NCBI RefSeq assembly: GCF_001428505.1 | Contig: NZ_LMHU01000006.1 | Location: 124,712-188,711 of the forward strand | Reading direction: 5' to 3' | Length of the DNA stretch: 64,000 nucleotides | Origin: Terrabacter sp. Root181 | Lineage (GTDB): Bacteria; Actinomycetota; Actinomycetes; Actinomycetales; Dermatophilaceae | Part shown: positions 33,856 through 42,956 of the stretch, in pieces | How the letters are laid out: every line of letters begins with the position of its first letter | Position numbering within the stretch: the first letter of the stretch is position 1 | Position numbers and translations under genes: made by a program | Notes under the pieces: model-generated | Database searches by the model: none | Told to the model about the DNA's origin: nothing | The model's input: only the letters and a program-made list of their open reading frames with translations

Positions 33856-35706
33856 TCAGGGGAAGGAGACCACGTTGCTCGGCACGCCGACGGCCGAGGA
33901 GTCGACCGGCGCCCCGGTGTCGTTGACGACGTGGTCGAGCGTCCCGGCACCCAGCTGCACCGTGAGGAGGGAGTGCAGGCGTACGCCGGGGGTGACGGGG
34001 ACCTCGAAGCCCCGCGTCGCGTGGATGGTCGGGTCGACGTTCGTGTAGATGTAGCTGCCACCGCCCCACAGCTCGTGGGTGCGGACGGTGTCGGCGACCT
34101 TGTAGCCGGCCCACCCGAGGACGCCGTCGTGCTGCCAGGCGGTCTGGTCCGGCGCGTCGTAGGGCAGCTCGTTCTGGTAGAACACCGTGCGGCCGCGCTC
34201 ACCGTTCCAGACGGTGTTGTACTCCCGGAAGTGCTCGGAGAAGAGGCCGGTCGCGGTCACGTCGTCGCCGTTGACGACGACGCCGTGCTCGGCGGGGTTG
34301 ACGGTCCACCCGACCCCCTGGCCGTGGTCGGCCCGCCAGGCCCAGATGTCGTCGAGCAGCGTGTGGTCGCTGTTGACCTCGAGGCCGACGGTGGCGCGGC
34401 CGGCGAAGGGACCCCCGACGCGGAGGAAGACGTCGAGCAGGGTCGTGGGGTTGCCGGCGTCGGAGCGCGTCGCCGCGCGCCCGCTGCCGACACGGACGAG
34501 GGCCGGCGAGCTCACGGGCCCGGCGTCGACCATGAGGCCGCCCACGACCACTCCCGGCACGTCCCCGATGACGAGAGGCACGGCTCCCCCACGTGCCGTG
34601 AGGCTCGCGAGGCCCATGGCGAGGACGACGGTGTCGGCACGGCGCACGGTGATGCTGCGGTCGGTGTCATAGACCCCCGGCGTCAGCAGGAGGTGCTTCC
34701 CGCGGGCGAGCTGGCTGTTGATCGTCGTCACCGAGTCGGTCGGGCGCGCGACGAAGAAGTCGGACAGCGGGATCGACCGGCCCGGTGTCTGGCCGTTCGC
34801 CCACGTGACGCCGGACGAGTCGGCCGTGGCCGACGGGACCCGCACCTGCCACGTGCCGTCTGCGTCGACGTAGAGGAAGGGACGCTCACGGCTCACCGGT
34901 GTCGTGACGAGCGTCGTGTAGGGCGGGCTCGGGAAGGAGGTGGCCGGTGCCCCGTCGACCCCGGAGAAGACCTGGTTCCACACCGCGTTGGACCAGCCGC
35001 CGATCTCGCTGTTGCGCACGAGGTACTGCTGCTGCGAGCCGTTGACGACGAAGCCGGTCCGCGAGTCGGCGATGAACCCGCCGCTGGCGAACTGCGGACC
35101 TGCGGTGCAGTAGTCCATCAGCGTGAGGTTGCCGCCGACGATGTTGACCCGGCGCATCGGCGCGGCCTGCGACGCCGCCCAGAAGTTGCCGGACGCGCGG
35201 CAGTCCGACAGCCCCATGACGTTGATCGTGAGGTTGGACAGCGACCGCCAGAAGTTGTTGAGGGCGATGCAGTTGTCGGGCGCCAGGCACCGGTTGTAGA
35301 CGTCGACGTGCCCGTTGATGACGACGTCGGTGGGCAGCGCGCCGAGCCCCGCGACCTCGGTGTAGTAGCCGACCTGCACGATGAGCGGCTCTTCGCGGGT
35401 GCCGTACGTCCCGGGCTTGAACAGGAGGGTGTAGCGCAAGGCGCCCATCTCGTTGTCGACCTGCTCCTCGTAGATCGCGTCGACGCTCGCACGGATGGCG
35501 GCCACGGACATGCTGGGGTCATAGACGCGCACGTTGGGTCCGAGATCCGGCGCGGCCGCAGTCCGGGGCACCGCCGAGGCGCTGCCGGGTGACACGAGAG
35601 CCACGAGGGCCACGGCGGTCGCGAGCGCCGCGAGCACGGCAGCGGCCCGACGTGCCCGGCGTCCGCGGGCGGGGGTGGACGTGGGGCCAGCACTGCGAGA
35701 CGTCAT
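33856..35706 (-). CDS. secreted right-handed beta-helix protein
   Basis: 616 residues. The Arg-rich start and hydrophobic run (RRARRAAAVLAALATAVALVALVSPGSASA) form a signal peptide, possibly Tat-dependent because of the RR pair. The mature part shows regular strand repeats of a right-handed beta-helix: YTLLFKPGTYGTREEPLIVQVGYYTEVAGLGALPTDVVINGHVDVYN, TINSQLARGKHLLLTPGVYDTDRSITVRRADTVVLAMG and VGLEVNSDHTLLDDIWAWRADHG. Similar proteins are often labelled adenylyl cyclase or GH55-like glucanase without proof. A cell-surface or polysaccharide-acting role is likely. No catalytic residues can be named. Confidence 0.6.
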   Translation of the reverse strand: MTSRSAGPTSTPARGRRARRAAAVLAALATAVALVALVSPGSASAVPRTAAAPDLGPNVRVYDPSMSVAAIRASVDAIYEEQVDNEMGALRYTLLFKPGTYGTREEPLIVQVGYYTEVAGLGALPTDVVINGHVDVYNRCLAPDNCIALNNFWRSLSNLTINVMGLSDCRASGNFWAASQAAPMRRVNIVGGNLTLMDYCTAGPQFASGGFIADSRTGFVVNGSQQQYLVRNSEIGGWSNAVWNQVFSGVDGAPATSFPSPPYTTLVTTPVSRERPFLYVDADGTWQVRVPSATADSSGVTWANGQTPGRSIPLSDFFVARPTDSVTTINSQLARGKHLLLTPGVYDTDRSITVRRADTVVLAMGLASLTARGGAVPLVIGDVPGVVVGGLMVDAGPVSSPALVRVGSGRAATRSDAGNPTTLLDVFLRVGGPFAGRATVGLEVNSDHTLLDDIWAWRADHGQGVGWTVNPAEHGVVVNGDDVTATGLFSEHFREYNTVWNGERGRTVFYQNELPYDAPDQTAWQHDGVLGWAGYKVADTVRTHELWGGGSYIYTNVDPTIHATRGFEVPVTPGVRLHSLLTVQLGAGTLDHVVNDTGAPVDSSAVGVPSNVVSFP

Positions 35707-35809
35707 CGTCGTCGGCTCTCCGCGAGGGGTGCGCTCCGGGTGGTTGCGCCTGACGTCATCATCGTGGCGCCACCGGGCCTCGGCAACCCGTGCCGTCGTC
35801 GCCGCCCGG

Positions 35810-35815
35810 TACCCT
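35810..35815 (+). promoter_or_regulatory. leaderless -10 box of the exonuclease gene
   Basis: TACCCT lies seven bases before ATG 35823. The start codon is embedded in a copy of the 9-mer GTATGCCGT (35821-35829). Confidence 0.45.
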
Positions 35816-35822
35816 CTCGCGT

Positions 35823-36764
35823 ATGCCGTCCCGAGCCCCCAGGATGCTCCTGCTCGACTCCGCGTCCCTCTACTTCCGTGCCTTCTTCGGCGTGCCCGAG
35901 GTGATCGGGCCGAGCGGGGTGCCCACCAACGCGGTCCGCGGCCTGCTCGACATGATCGCCTCGCTCGTCGAGCGCGGCCGCCCGACGCACCTCGTCGCCT
36001 GCTGGGACAACGACTGGCGCCCGGCCTTCCGGGTCGAGGCCATCCCGTCCTACAAGGCCCACCGCGTCGCCGAGCCGGGCCCCGACGAGCTCGCCGGCGA
36101 GTCGGTTCCGGAGGCCCTCGGGGTGCAGGTGCCGATCATCGTCGACGCGCTGACGGCGCTCGGCATCGCCCGGGTCGGCGTCGACGGCTACGAGGCCGAC
36201 GACGTCATCGGGACCTTGGCCACGGCGTTCAGCGGCCGCATGCCGGTCGACATCGTCACCGGCGACCGCGACCTCTTCCAGCTCGTCGACGACGCCAACC
36301 ACGTGCGCGTCGTCTACACCGCCCGTGGTGGCGTGCGCTCCCCCGACCTCGTCGACCAAGCCTTCCTGTCGCAGAAGTACGGCGTCACCACCGGGCCCGC
36401 CTACGCCGACATGGCGGTCCTGCGCGGTGACACGAGCGACGGACTGCCGGGCGTGGCGGGCATCGGCGAGAAGACCGCCGCCAAGCTGATCACCACCTAC
36501 GGCACCCTCGAGGCGATCCGGGCCGCGATCGACAACGGCGACCCCGCCATCAAGGGCGCCCAGCGCGCCCGTCTCGAGGCGGCCGGCGACTACCTCGACG
36601 CGGCGCCGCGCGTCGTGGCCGTGGCCAAGGACGCCGCGGTGCCCGACATCGACCTCGCCGCGCCGACGTCCGTCGCCGACCCGGCCCTCATGTCGCGGCT
36701 GGCGGTCGAGCACGGGCTCACGTCGTCCTTCGACCGCGTCATCTCCGCCCTCGGGATCGACTGA
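35823..36764 (+). CDS. 5'-3' exonuclease (PolA N-terminal-domain type)
   Basis: 313 residues. It is a stand-alone FEN-type nuclease: MLLLDSASLYFRAFFGVPE, VDGYEADDVIGTLATAF (metal Asp), DIVTGDRDLFQLVDDANH and AVLRGDTSDGLPGVAGIGEKTAAKLITTYG (helix-hairpin-helix). It would remove RNA primers or flaps, alongside a full DNA polymerase I elsewhere. The location next to helY matches the Mycobacterium neighbourhood. There is no Shine-Dalgarno; a leaderless start at ATG 35823 fits. Confidence 0.88.
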   Translation: MPSRAPRMLLLDSASLYFRAFFGVPEVIGPSGVPTNAVRGLLDMIASLVERGRPTHLVACWDNDWRPAFRVEAIPSYKAHRVAEPGPDELAGESVPEALGVQVPIIVDALTALGIARVGVDGYEADDVIGTLATAFSGRMPVDIVTGDRDLFQLVDDANHVRVVYTARGGVRSPDLVDQAFLSQKYGVTTGPAYADMAVLRGDTSDGLPGVAGIGEKTAAKLITTYGTLEAIRAAIDNGDPAIKGAQRARLEAAGDYLDAAPRVVAVAKDAAVPDIDLAAPTSVADPALMSRLAVEHGLTSSFDRVISALGID

Positions 36765-36895
36765 CCGGCGCAGCGCCCACCGAACCGCTCGACCGGTCAC
36801 GGTACGGTCACGTCTCGGCCGGCCGGAGGGGCTCCTGAGCGTCCTCGGCAGGCCCGCAGGTCACCACCGGGGTGCGGAAAGGCGCATACTGAAGG

Positions 36896-37120
36896 GTGCC
36901 CACCCACGGAACGCCCGACCGCCGTCGCCACCTCTCCAGCAGCCCCTTCAGACCGGCTCCGGCGCCGGACATCGAGCAGTTCTCGGTCGGTGACAGGGTC
37001 TCGCACCTGCGTCACGGCCTCGGTGTGGTCGTGGCGTGCAGCCCGGCGACGGTCACCCTGCGCTTCGAGTCGGGCGTGGTCCGCGTCAACAGCCCGTTCG
37101 ACCGTCTGACGCGGCTCTGA
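36896..37120 (+). CDS. small SH3-like protein, CarD/UvrD-tudor-like
   Basis: 74 residues. A basic, disordered N-terminal 25 residues is followed by EQFSVGDRVSHLRHGLGVVVACSPATVTLRFESGVVRVNS, a five-strand barrel resembling the CarD N-terminal and UvrD C-terminal tudor domains (VGDxVxHxxxGxGxV). This fold binds RNA polymerase beta. It might be a small polymerase-associated factor, but that is inference. GTG 36896 is a weak start without a Shine-Dalgarno. A triple CTGACACGGC-like repeat covers the stop region (37117-37142). Confidence 0.5.
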   Translation: MPTHGTPDRRRHLSSSPFRPAPAPDIEQFSVGDRVSHLRHGLGVVVACSPATVTLRFESGVVRVNSPFDRLTRL

Positions 37121-37252
37121 CACGGCTCTGACACGGCCCTGAGCCGAGCCCGGCGGGTGTGCCGGACCGGCACGGGCACCGTCCCGTGGCCGAGTCCTCG
37201 GTCCCGTGGTCGGGCGCGACCGGCACGGCTCGACTCACGTCAGGCAAGCCGA

Positions 37253-37282
37253 AAGGCCGGCCCCCGCAGGGGGACCGGCCTT
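37253..37282. terminator. bidirectional terminator between the small protein and csp
   Basis: AAGGCCGG-CCCCC and GGGGG-A-CCGGCCTT form a 13-bp stem (one bulged A) with a GCA loop, followed by TTCGTCG. Confidence 0.75.
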
Positions 37283-37321
37283 CGTCGTACGGACTGTGGG
37301 TCCGTCGAGATCAGCGAGCGA

Positions 37322-37522
37322 TCAGAGAGCGCGGACGCGCATCGCCTGCGGGCCCTTGGGACCCTGCTCGACGTCGAACTCGACGGCCTGGTTCTCCTCG
37401 AGGCTGCGGTAGCCGTTGCCCGTGATCTCCGAGTAGTGGACGAAGACGTCGGGACCCTCGGTCGGGGCGATGAAGCCGAAGCCCTTCTCCGAGTTGAACC
37501 ACTTGACGGTTCCCTGTGCCAT
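37322..37522 (-). CDS. cold-shock protein
   Basis: 66 residues, typical size. RNA-binding motifs RNP1 (KGFGFIAP) and RNP2 (VFVHYSEI) are intact within [17 protein letters not shown]. It binds single-stranded nucleic acid. AAAGGAG sits 7 bases before the ATG. The leader between the likely promoter (around 37660-37690) and the ATG is 130 bases or more and AT-richer than its surroundings, as for cold-responsive csp leaders. Confidence 0.95.
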   Translation of the reverse strand: MAQGTVKWFNSEKGFGFIAPTEGPDVFVHYSEITGNGYRSLEENQAVEFDVEQGPKGPQAMRVRAL

Positions 37523-37753
37523 GTTTTCTCCTTTGGGTGGAAGTGAGTCGTTGCTTGTCAGCGACCCCCGGTCGGCAGAGACGCGACCACTCCAGAAACC
37601 CTGAAGAAACAGTTGCGCTCGCAGATGCGTTCCATGCGAGCGTGTAAAGACACGAGCACCAAAAACGCCGACCGGTGCCGCAACCATAGCCGACGGGGTG
37701 CCCCGGGCGACAATCGTGCAACGGGCGCCCGACGCTCAGCGGACTCGTGGGAG

Positions 37754-40633
37754 TCAGTCCAGCCGGTCGGCGGCGACGACACCCCGCAGGACGCCCTCGC
37801 TCGCCCGCCGCGCCGTCGTCGCCAGGTCCGGATCCGCCGCATCGGTCAGCTGCCCGAGCAGGTCGATGACCTGCTTGCACCGGCGCACGAAGTCGCCGGC
37901 TGCGAGGTCGGTCCCACGCAGCACGTCCTCCAGACGCTGGCCGCTCGCCCACCGGTGCATCGCCCAGGCGAGGCCACCGTCCGGCATACCCGTGCGCGGC
38001 AGCGCCAGGGCGCCCTCGGCGTCCTCGAGGTCGGACCAGATCCGGATCATCCGGTCGTACGCCTCGCGCACGTCGTCGTTGGGCCACCGCGGGGTGAGCC
38101 CACCCTCCTCGCGGCGCGGCTCGTGCACCAGGGTCGAGACGATCGCCGCCAGCGACGGCGGGTCGAGACGGCGCCAGACACCCTCGCGCAGCGACTCCGC
38201 CGCGAGCAGGTCCTTCTCCGTGTAGAGCTGGCGCAGGCGGTCGCCGTCACCGGTGACCGTCTGGCCGCCTGCTCCGAGGTAGCCCATCTCGACGAGCAGC
38301 TCGCAGATGCGGTCGAAGGTCTTGGCGACGGAGTTGGTGCGGCCGTCGATCTTGCGCTGGATGCCGTCGGTCTCACGGCGCAGCCGCCACCACCGCTCGG
38401 CCCAGCGGGCATGGTTCTCGCGGTCGGGGCAGCGGTGGCACGGGTGCGCCTTCATCCTCCGGCGCAGCTCGTCGACGCGGTCGTCGACCGGGTCGGCCTC
38501 GGCCTGACGGCGCCGCGGCGGTGGGTCGTGCGGCATCGTCGCGCGCAGGGTCGCCGCCAGGTCACGACGTGCCTTGGGGTTGCGGGCGTTGAACTGCTTC
38601 GGCACGCGCATCGAGCCGAGCGGCTCCAGCGGCGTCGGGACGTCGTGCAGGGTGAGACGGCGCAGCTGGTGGTCCTCGGTGACGACGGCGGGAGACGCCG
38701 ACTCCCCCTTGCCGCCGCGGTTGGGCATGACTACCACGGCCAGGCCGCTGTGGCGTCCGGCGGGGATGCGCACGATGTCGCCGATCTTCAGCGACTCCAA
38801 GGAGATCGCCGCGGCCGTGCGCATCGACGCGGACCGGGCCTTGGCGCCCTCCTTCTCGACGTCGCGGATCTCGTTGCGGATCGCGGCGTACTCCGAGAAG
38901 TCGCCGAGGTGGCACGTCATCTGCTCGGCGTAGCCGGCGAGGGCCTCCTCGTTGCGACGGACCGTGCGGACGAAGCCGACGACGGCACGGTCTGCCTGGA
39001 ACTGCGCGAAGGACGTCTCGAGGATCTCTCGGGCGCTCTCCCGGCCGAACTGGCGCACGAGGTTGACGGCCATGTTGTAGGTCGGCCGGAAGCTCGAGCG
39101 CAGCGGGTACGTGCGCGTCGACGCGAGGCCCGCGACCCCCGCCGGGTCGAGACCGCGGTTCCAGAGCACGACGGCATGACCCTCGATGTCGATGCCGCGG
39201 CGGCCGGCACGCCCGGTGAGCTGGGTGTACTCGGCGGGCGAGATGTCGACGTGGTTCTCGCCGTTGAACTTCACGAGCTTCTCGAGCACCACGGTCCGCG
39301 CCGGCATGTTGATGCCCAGGGCCAGGGTCTCGGTCGCGAAGACCGCCCTGACCCGGCCGGCGGTGAACAGCTCCTCGACGATCTCGCGGAACGTCGGCAG
39401 CATGCCGGCGTGGTGGGCGGCGAACCCGCGGGACAGACCGTCGACGAAGTCCCAGTAGCCGAGCACCGACAGGTCCTCCTCGGCCAGGCCCTGGATGCGC
39501 TCCTCGACGAGGCGGCGGTTGGCCTCCCCCTCGGACTCGGGGATGAGGCGCATGCCGCTCGACAGCAGCTGACCCACCGCGCCGTCACAGCCCGCCCGGC
39601 TGAAGATGAACGTGATCGCCGGCAGCAGACCCTCGCGCTCCAGACGCTCGATGACCTCGGCGCGGGTGGCTCCCCCACCGGGTCGCCCACCGCGGGCGAA
39701 GCCGCGGCCACCGTCGCCGCCTCCGGGCCCACGGCCTGCCGGTGCGTCGTTGCCGCGCCGACCCCGTCCGGCCCAGTCGTCCCGGCCACCACGACCCCCA
39801 CCGCCGGACCCGCCACGCCCGGCCTTGCCCCGCGGACGGCCCTTGTCCCGGCCGCCCCGCGAGCTGACCCAGTGCGAGTCCCACGCGCCACGGCCCTCGG
39901 TGCCCCGGATGGCGTGCACCAGGTCGGGGTTGACGCTCACCGCGTAGCGCCCGGGCGCCGCCTCGAAGTGCTCGTCGTCCTGGCCGGCGTCACGCTCCTC
40001 GACGAACAGGTCGAAGAGCGTCTGGCCGACCATCATGTGCTGCCACAGCGGCACCGGACGGTGCTCCGAGACGATGACCTCGGTGTCGCCGCGCACCTCG
40101 CCGAGCCACGCGCCGAACTCCTCGGCGTTGCTCACGGTCGCCGACAGCGAGACGACGCTGACGTCGGGAGGCAGGTGGATGATGACCTCCTCCCACACCG
40201 CCCCGCGGAAGCGGTCGGCGAGGTAGTGGACCTCGTCCATGACGACCCAGCCCAGCCCGCGAAGTGTCGTCGACCCGGCATACATCATGTTGCGCAGGAC
40301 CTCGGTCGTCATGACGACGATCGGGGCCTCGCCGTTGATCGAGGCGTCGCCGGTCAGCAGGCCCACCCGGTCGGCGCCGTGGACGCGCACCAGGTCGGCG
40401 TACTTCTGGTTGGACAGGGCCTTGATCGGCGTCGTGTAGAACGCCTTGCGTCCCGTGGCGAGTGCCAGGTGCACGGCGAACTCGCCGACGATCGTCTTGC
40501 CGGCGCCCGTCGGGGCCGCCACGAGGACGCCGCGGCCCTCCTCGACCGCCCGGCACGCCTCCGTCTGGAAGTCGTCGAGCGGGAAGTCGAGCTGCGCGGC
40601 GAACTCGGCCAACCTCGGCCACGTGGCGATCAC
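37754..40633 (-). CDS. helY: HelY-type DEAD/DEAH-box (Ski2-like) helicase with an RGG-rich insert
   Basis: 959 residues from GTG 40633, overlapping the lipid kinase stop. Walker A is APTGAGKT (residues 40-47) after DDFQTEACRAVEEGRGVL. Motif II is VVMDEVHYLADRFRG (about residue 130) and motif III SLSATVSNAEEF. Motif VI is QLTGRAGRRGIDIEGHAVV. Residues about 248-325 are a low-complexity Arg/Gly-rich stretch (KGRPRGKAGRGGSGGGGRGGRDD and more), an RGG-type RNA-binding insert between the two RecA-like lobes. The C-terminal Ski2-like arch follows. Likely an RNA helicase. Confidence 0.9.
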   Translation of the reverse strand: MIATWPRLAEFAAQLDFPLDDFQTEACRAVEEGRGVLVAAPTGAGKTIVGEFAVHLALATGRKAFYTTPIKALSNQKYADLVRVHGADRVGLLTGDASINGEAPIVVMTTEVLRNMMYAGSTTLRGLGWVVMDEVHYLADRFRGAVWEEVIIHLPPDVSVVSLSATVSNAEEFGAWLGEVRGDTEVIVSEHRPVPLWQHMMVGQTLFDLFVEERDAGQDDEHFEAAPGRYAVSVNPDLVHAIRGTEGRGAWDSHWVSSRGGRDKGRPRGKAGRGGSGGGGRGGRDDWAGRGRRGNDAPAGRGPGGGDGGRGFARGGRPGGGATRAEVIERLEREGLLPAITFIFSRAGCDGAVGQLLSSGMRLIPESEGEANRRLVEERIQGLAEEDLSVLGYWDFVDGLSRGFAAHHAGMLPTFREIVEELFTAGRVRAVFATETLALGINMPARTVVLEKLVKFNGENHVDISPAEYTQLTGRAGRRGIDIEGHAVVLWNRGLDPAGVAGLASTRTYPLRSSFRPTYNMAVNLVRQFGRESAREILETSFAQFQADRAVVGFVRTVRRNEEALAGYAEQMTCHLGDFSEYAAIRNEIRDVEKEGAKARSASMRTAAAISLESLKIGDIVRIPAGRHSGLAVVVMPNRGGKGESASPAVVTEDHQLRRLTLHDVPTPLEPLGSMRVPKQFNARNPKARRDLAATLRATMPHDPPPRRRQAEADPVDDRVDELRRRMKAHPCHRCPDRENHARWAERWWRLRRETDGIQRKIDGRTNSVAKTFDRICELLVEMGYLGAGGQTVTGDGDRLRQLYTEKDLLAAESLREGVWRRLDPPSLAAIVSTLVHEPRREEGGLTPRWPNDDVREAYDRMIRIWSDLEDAEGALALPRTGMPDGGLAWAMHRWASGQRLEDVLRGTDLAAGDFVRRCKQVIDLLGQLTDAADPDLATTARRASEGVLRGVVAADRLD

Positions 40634-41535
40634 GCGAGCACCTCCTTGGGGGTCACGACGTGCAGGGCACCGGGCACGACCTCGGCGTCGATCGGGAGGT
40701 CGGCGAACGTCTCGCCATCGGCTTGTGAATGGATACCGCTCGCCTCCAAGCGAACTCGCCGGGCGCGAAGGATCTCGACGGCCGGGTGGGTGGTGTGGGT
40801 TCCGGAGTAGACCTTGGGAAAGACCCGGAGGAACGACGGGATCGACAACGCGTGGACGATCAGGACGTCGAAGAGACCGTCGGTGACGTCGGCATCGGGA
40901 CACACGCGCATGCCTCCACCGAACGACGTCGTGTTGGCGACGGCCACCAGCATCGCTCGCGTCTCGAGGCGGTGACCGTCGAGCTCCACGGCATACGGGA
41001 TCGGTCGGAAGACCGGGAGCTCACGCAGGACCGCGAGGTTGTAGCGCATCTGCCCGCGGGGCCAGGTCATGCGTTGGGCGCGGGCGTTGACGACGGCGTC
41101 GAAGCCGGCCCCGAGGACGCCCCCGAACCACTTCTCCCCCGCGACCCCGTGGCTGACCCGGCCGAGGTCGATGTCGCGCGTGCGCCCCTCGGTGAGCAGC
41201 GCGACCGCTGCGCGGGCATCGCGGATGGGCAGTCCGAGGTTGCGCGCGAAGTCGTTGCCCGTGCCCGCGGCCACGAGGGCGAGGCGCGACGACGTGCCCG
41301 CACAGAGGTTGACCCCGAGGTGCACCATGCCGTCGCCACCGACGACGACCACGGTGTCCACCCCGACCGAGACGGCCTCACGGGCCCGGGAACGGGCCTG
41401 CTGGTAGTCGCTGCCCGAGACGTCGACGACATCGTGACCGGCCTCGTGGAGCAGCCGACGCGTCTGGTCGCCGATCTCCCGTCCGACGCCCTTCCCGGAG
41501 GTGGGGTTGACGATCAGGGCGACGCGGTGGGACAC
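40630..41535 (-). CDS. YegS/DgkB-type diacylglycerol kinase
   Basis: 301 residues. VALIVNPTSGKGVGREIGDQTRRLL, DTVVVVGGDGMVHLGVNLCAG (GGDG motif) and ALVAAGTGNDFARNLGLP are the defining DAGK/sphingosine-kinase motifs. Later GGMRVCPDADVTDGLFDVLIV. It phosphorylates diacylglycerol or a related lipid at the membrane. GTG 41535 lies nine bases after tatC. It lies in the tatA-tatC-dgk-helY operon. Confidence 0.85.
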   Translation of the reverse strand: MSHRVALIVNPTSGKGVGREIGDQTRRLLHEAGHDVVDVSGSDYQQARSRAREAVSVGVDTVVVVGGDGMVHLGVNLCAGTSSRLALVAAGTGNDFARNLGLPIRDARAAVALLTEGRTRDIDLGRVSHGVAGEKWFGGVLGAGFDAVVNARAQRMTWPRGQMRYNLAVLRELPVFRPIPYAVELDGHRLETRAMLVAVANTTSFGGGMRVCPDADVTDGLFDVLIVHALSIPSFLRVFPKVYSGTHTTHPAVEILRARRVRLEASGIHSQADGETFADLPIDAEVVPGALHVVTPKEVLA

Positions 41536-41544
41536 ACCCGAACG

Positions 41545-42351
41545 CTACAGGGCAGAGGCCTGGTCGTCGGGGACGTCCAACCAGTCGGGCTTGTGCTCGT
41601 CCTTGCGCCGGTCGAGCAGGAAGGCGACGCCGACCGAGGCGAAGTACAGGAGCACCATGGGACTGGCGAGGAAGAGCATGGTGTACGCGTCGGGCGTCGG
41701 GGTCATGATCGCCGCGAAGACGAGGATGATCATGACAGCCGGGCGCCAGCTCTTGAGCATGGCCTGCGCCCGGAGCACGCCGACGAGGTTGAGCGCGACG
41801 AGGAACACCGGCAGGAGGAACGCGCACCCGAACGCGACGATGAACTTGAGGACGAAGTTGAGGTACTGCGAGCCGTCCTGCAGGTTGTAGGCGCCCTCGG
41901 GGGTGAAGCCGAGCAGCACCGCCACGGCCTTGGGCACCATGATGAACGCGAAGAAGCAGCCCGCGAGGAACAGCGGCACCGCGGCGACGACGAAGAGCCG
42001 CGCGAGCAGCTTCTCCTTCTTCGTCAGGCCAGGGACGATGAAGCCCCAGATCTGGAAGAGCCAGACCGGCGAGGCGAGGATGAGCCCGACGAACAGCGAG
42101 GTCGTCAGCTGGAGCGCGAAGGCGTCCGTCATGCCGGCGAAGTTGATATTGACGACACCCTCGCGACCGACCTGCAGATCGCGCAGGGGCTTGGTCAGGG
42201 CGTTGATGACCTGGTCGTAGTAGATCCACCCCAGGACCCCGCCGATGATGATCGCGATGGCGCTGATGGTGATGCGGTTGCGCAGCTCACGGAGGTGATC
42301 GCCGAGCGACATCCGCCCCTCGGGGTCGCGCTGGCGTCGCAGTGACGGCAT
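41545..42351 (-). CDS. tatC: Sec-independent translocase subunit TatC
   Basis: 268 residues, six helices. MSLGDHLRELRNRITISAIAI is the conserved TatC N-terminus, and ASPVWLFQIWGFIVPGLTKKEKLLAR contains the periplasmic loop motif. The family Pro and Glu residues in helices 4 and 5 are in place (PVFLVALNLVGVLRA). It recognises twin-arginine signal peptides. It follows tatA by 39 bases. Tat-type clients in the window may include the Arg-rich secreted beta-helix protein. Confidence 0.95.
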   Translation of the reverse strand: MPSLRRQRDPEGRMSLGDHLRELRNRITISAIAIIIGGVLGWIYYDQVINALTKPLRDLQVGREGVVNINFAGMTDAFALQLTTSLFVGLILASPVWLFQIWGFIVPGLTKKEKLLARLFVVAAVPLFLAGCFFAFIMVPKAVAVLLGFTPEGAYNLQDGSQYLNFVLKFIVAFGCAFLLPVFLVALNLVGVLRAQAMLKSWRPAVMIILVFAAIMTPTPDAYTMLFLASPMVLLYFASVGVAFLLDRRKDEHKPDWLDVPDDQASAL

Positions 42352-42390
42352 TCAGGTGAGTCCGTGTGAGGAGTTCGGGATCCGACCCAC

Positions 42391-42762
42391 TCAGAGCGTC
42401 GTGTCGCGACGGACGTCGTCCGTGCTGCTCGTCGTCGTCGGGGTCGGGGTCGGGGTGGCGTTGCCGGCGCGGAGGCGGTCGGCCTCGGCGCGGGCCTCGG
42501 CGGCGCGACGCTCGGCGTCGGCGAGGCGGGCCTCTGCGGCCCGACGCTCGGCGTCGGCGTCCACGACGTCACCGGGCACGGTGGTCTGGGAGGCGTCGCT
42601 CGGGACGGGCTTGCCGTCCTTCTTCAGCTCGTCGACCTCGGACTTGAAGACCCGGGCGGAGCGGCCGAGGCTGCGGGCCATGTCGGGGAGCTTCTTCCAG
42701 CCGAACAGGGCGATGAGCACGACCGCGATGATGATGAGTTCGGGGGCACCCAGGTTGGGCAT
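42391..42762 (-). CDS. tatA: Sec-independent translocase subunit TatA
   Basis: 123 residues. The N-terminal helix APELIIIAVVLIALFGWKKLPDMARSLGRSARVFKSEVDEL has the FGWKKLP hinge of TatA. The C-terminal tail contains a duplicated ERRAAEAR segment (a short coiled repeat) and a Thr/Pro run. GAGGAG precedes ATG 42762. A 194-base gap to pafC contains its promoter, making tatA the head of a separate transcription unit. Confidence 0.95.
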   Translation of the reverse strand: MPNLGAPELIIIAVVLIALFGWKKLPDMARSLGRSARVFKSEVDELKKDGKPVPSDASQTTVPGDVVDADAERRAAEARLADAERRAAEARAEADRLRAGNATPTPTPTTTSSTDDVRRDTTL

Positions 42763-42956
42763 GGTTACGTCTCCTCGTCGAAAGCCGGTCCGGATCCGAA
42801 CCGTCATGGTGCAGCCTCGGTGCTGCAGGTGACCAGCATACGTGCGCCCGGTGAACCTGAGTCGTGCGGCGTCCATGAGAACGGTCAACTGACCGGTATG
42901 TGGGCACCGGTGGTCAGCTGGTGGACACCGGCCACGGGCGACTGGCGCGCCCGCGC

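Noticed and set aside
37613-40810. Long plus-strand open frame (over 1000 codons) opposite helY
   Set aside because: Shadow of helY; composition is Arg/Val/Asp-rich without domains.
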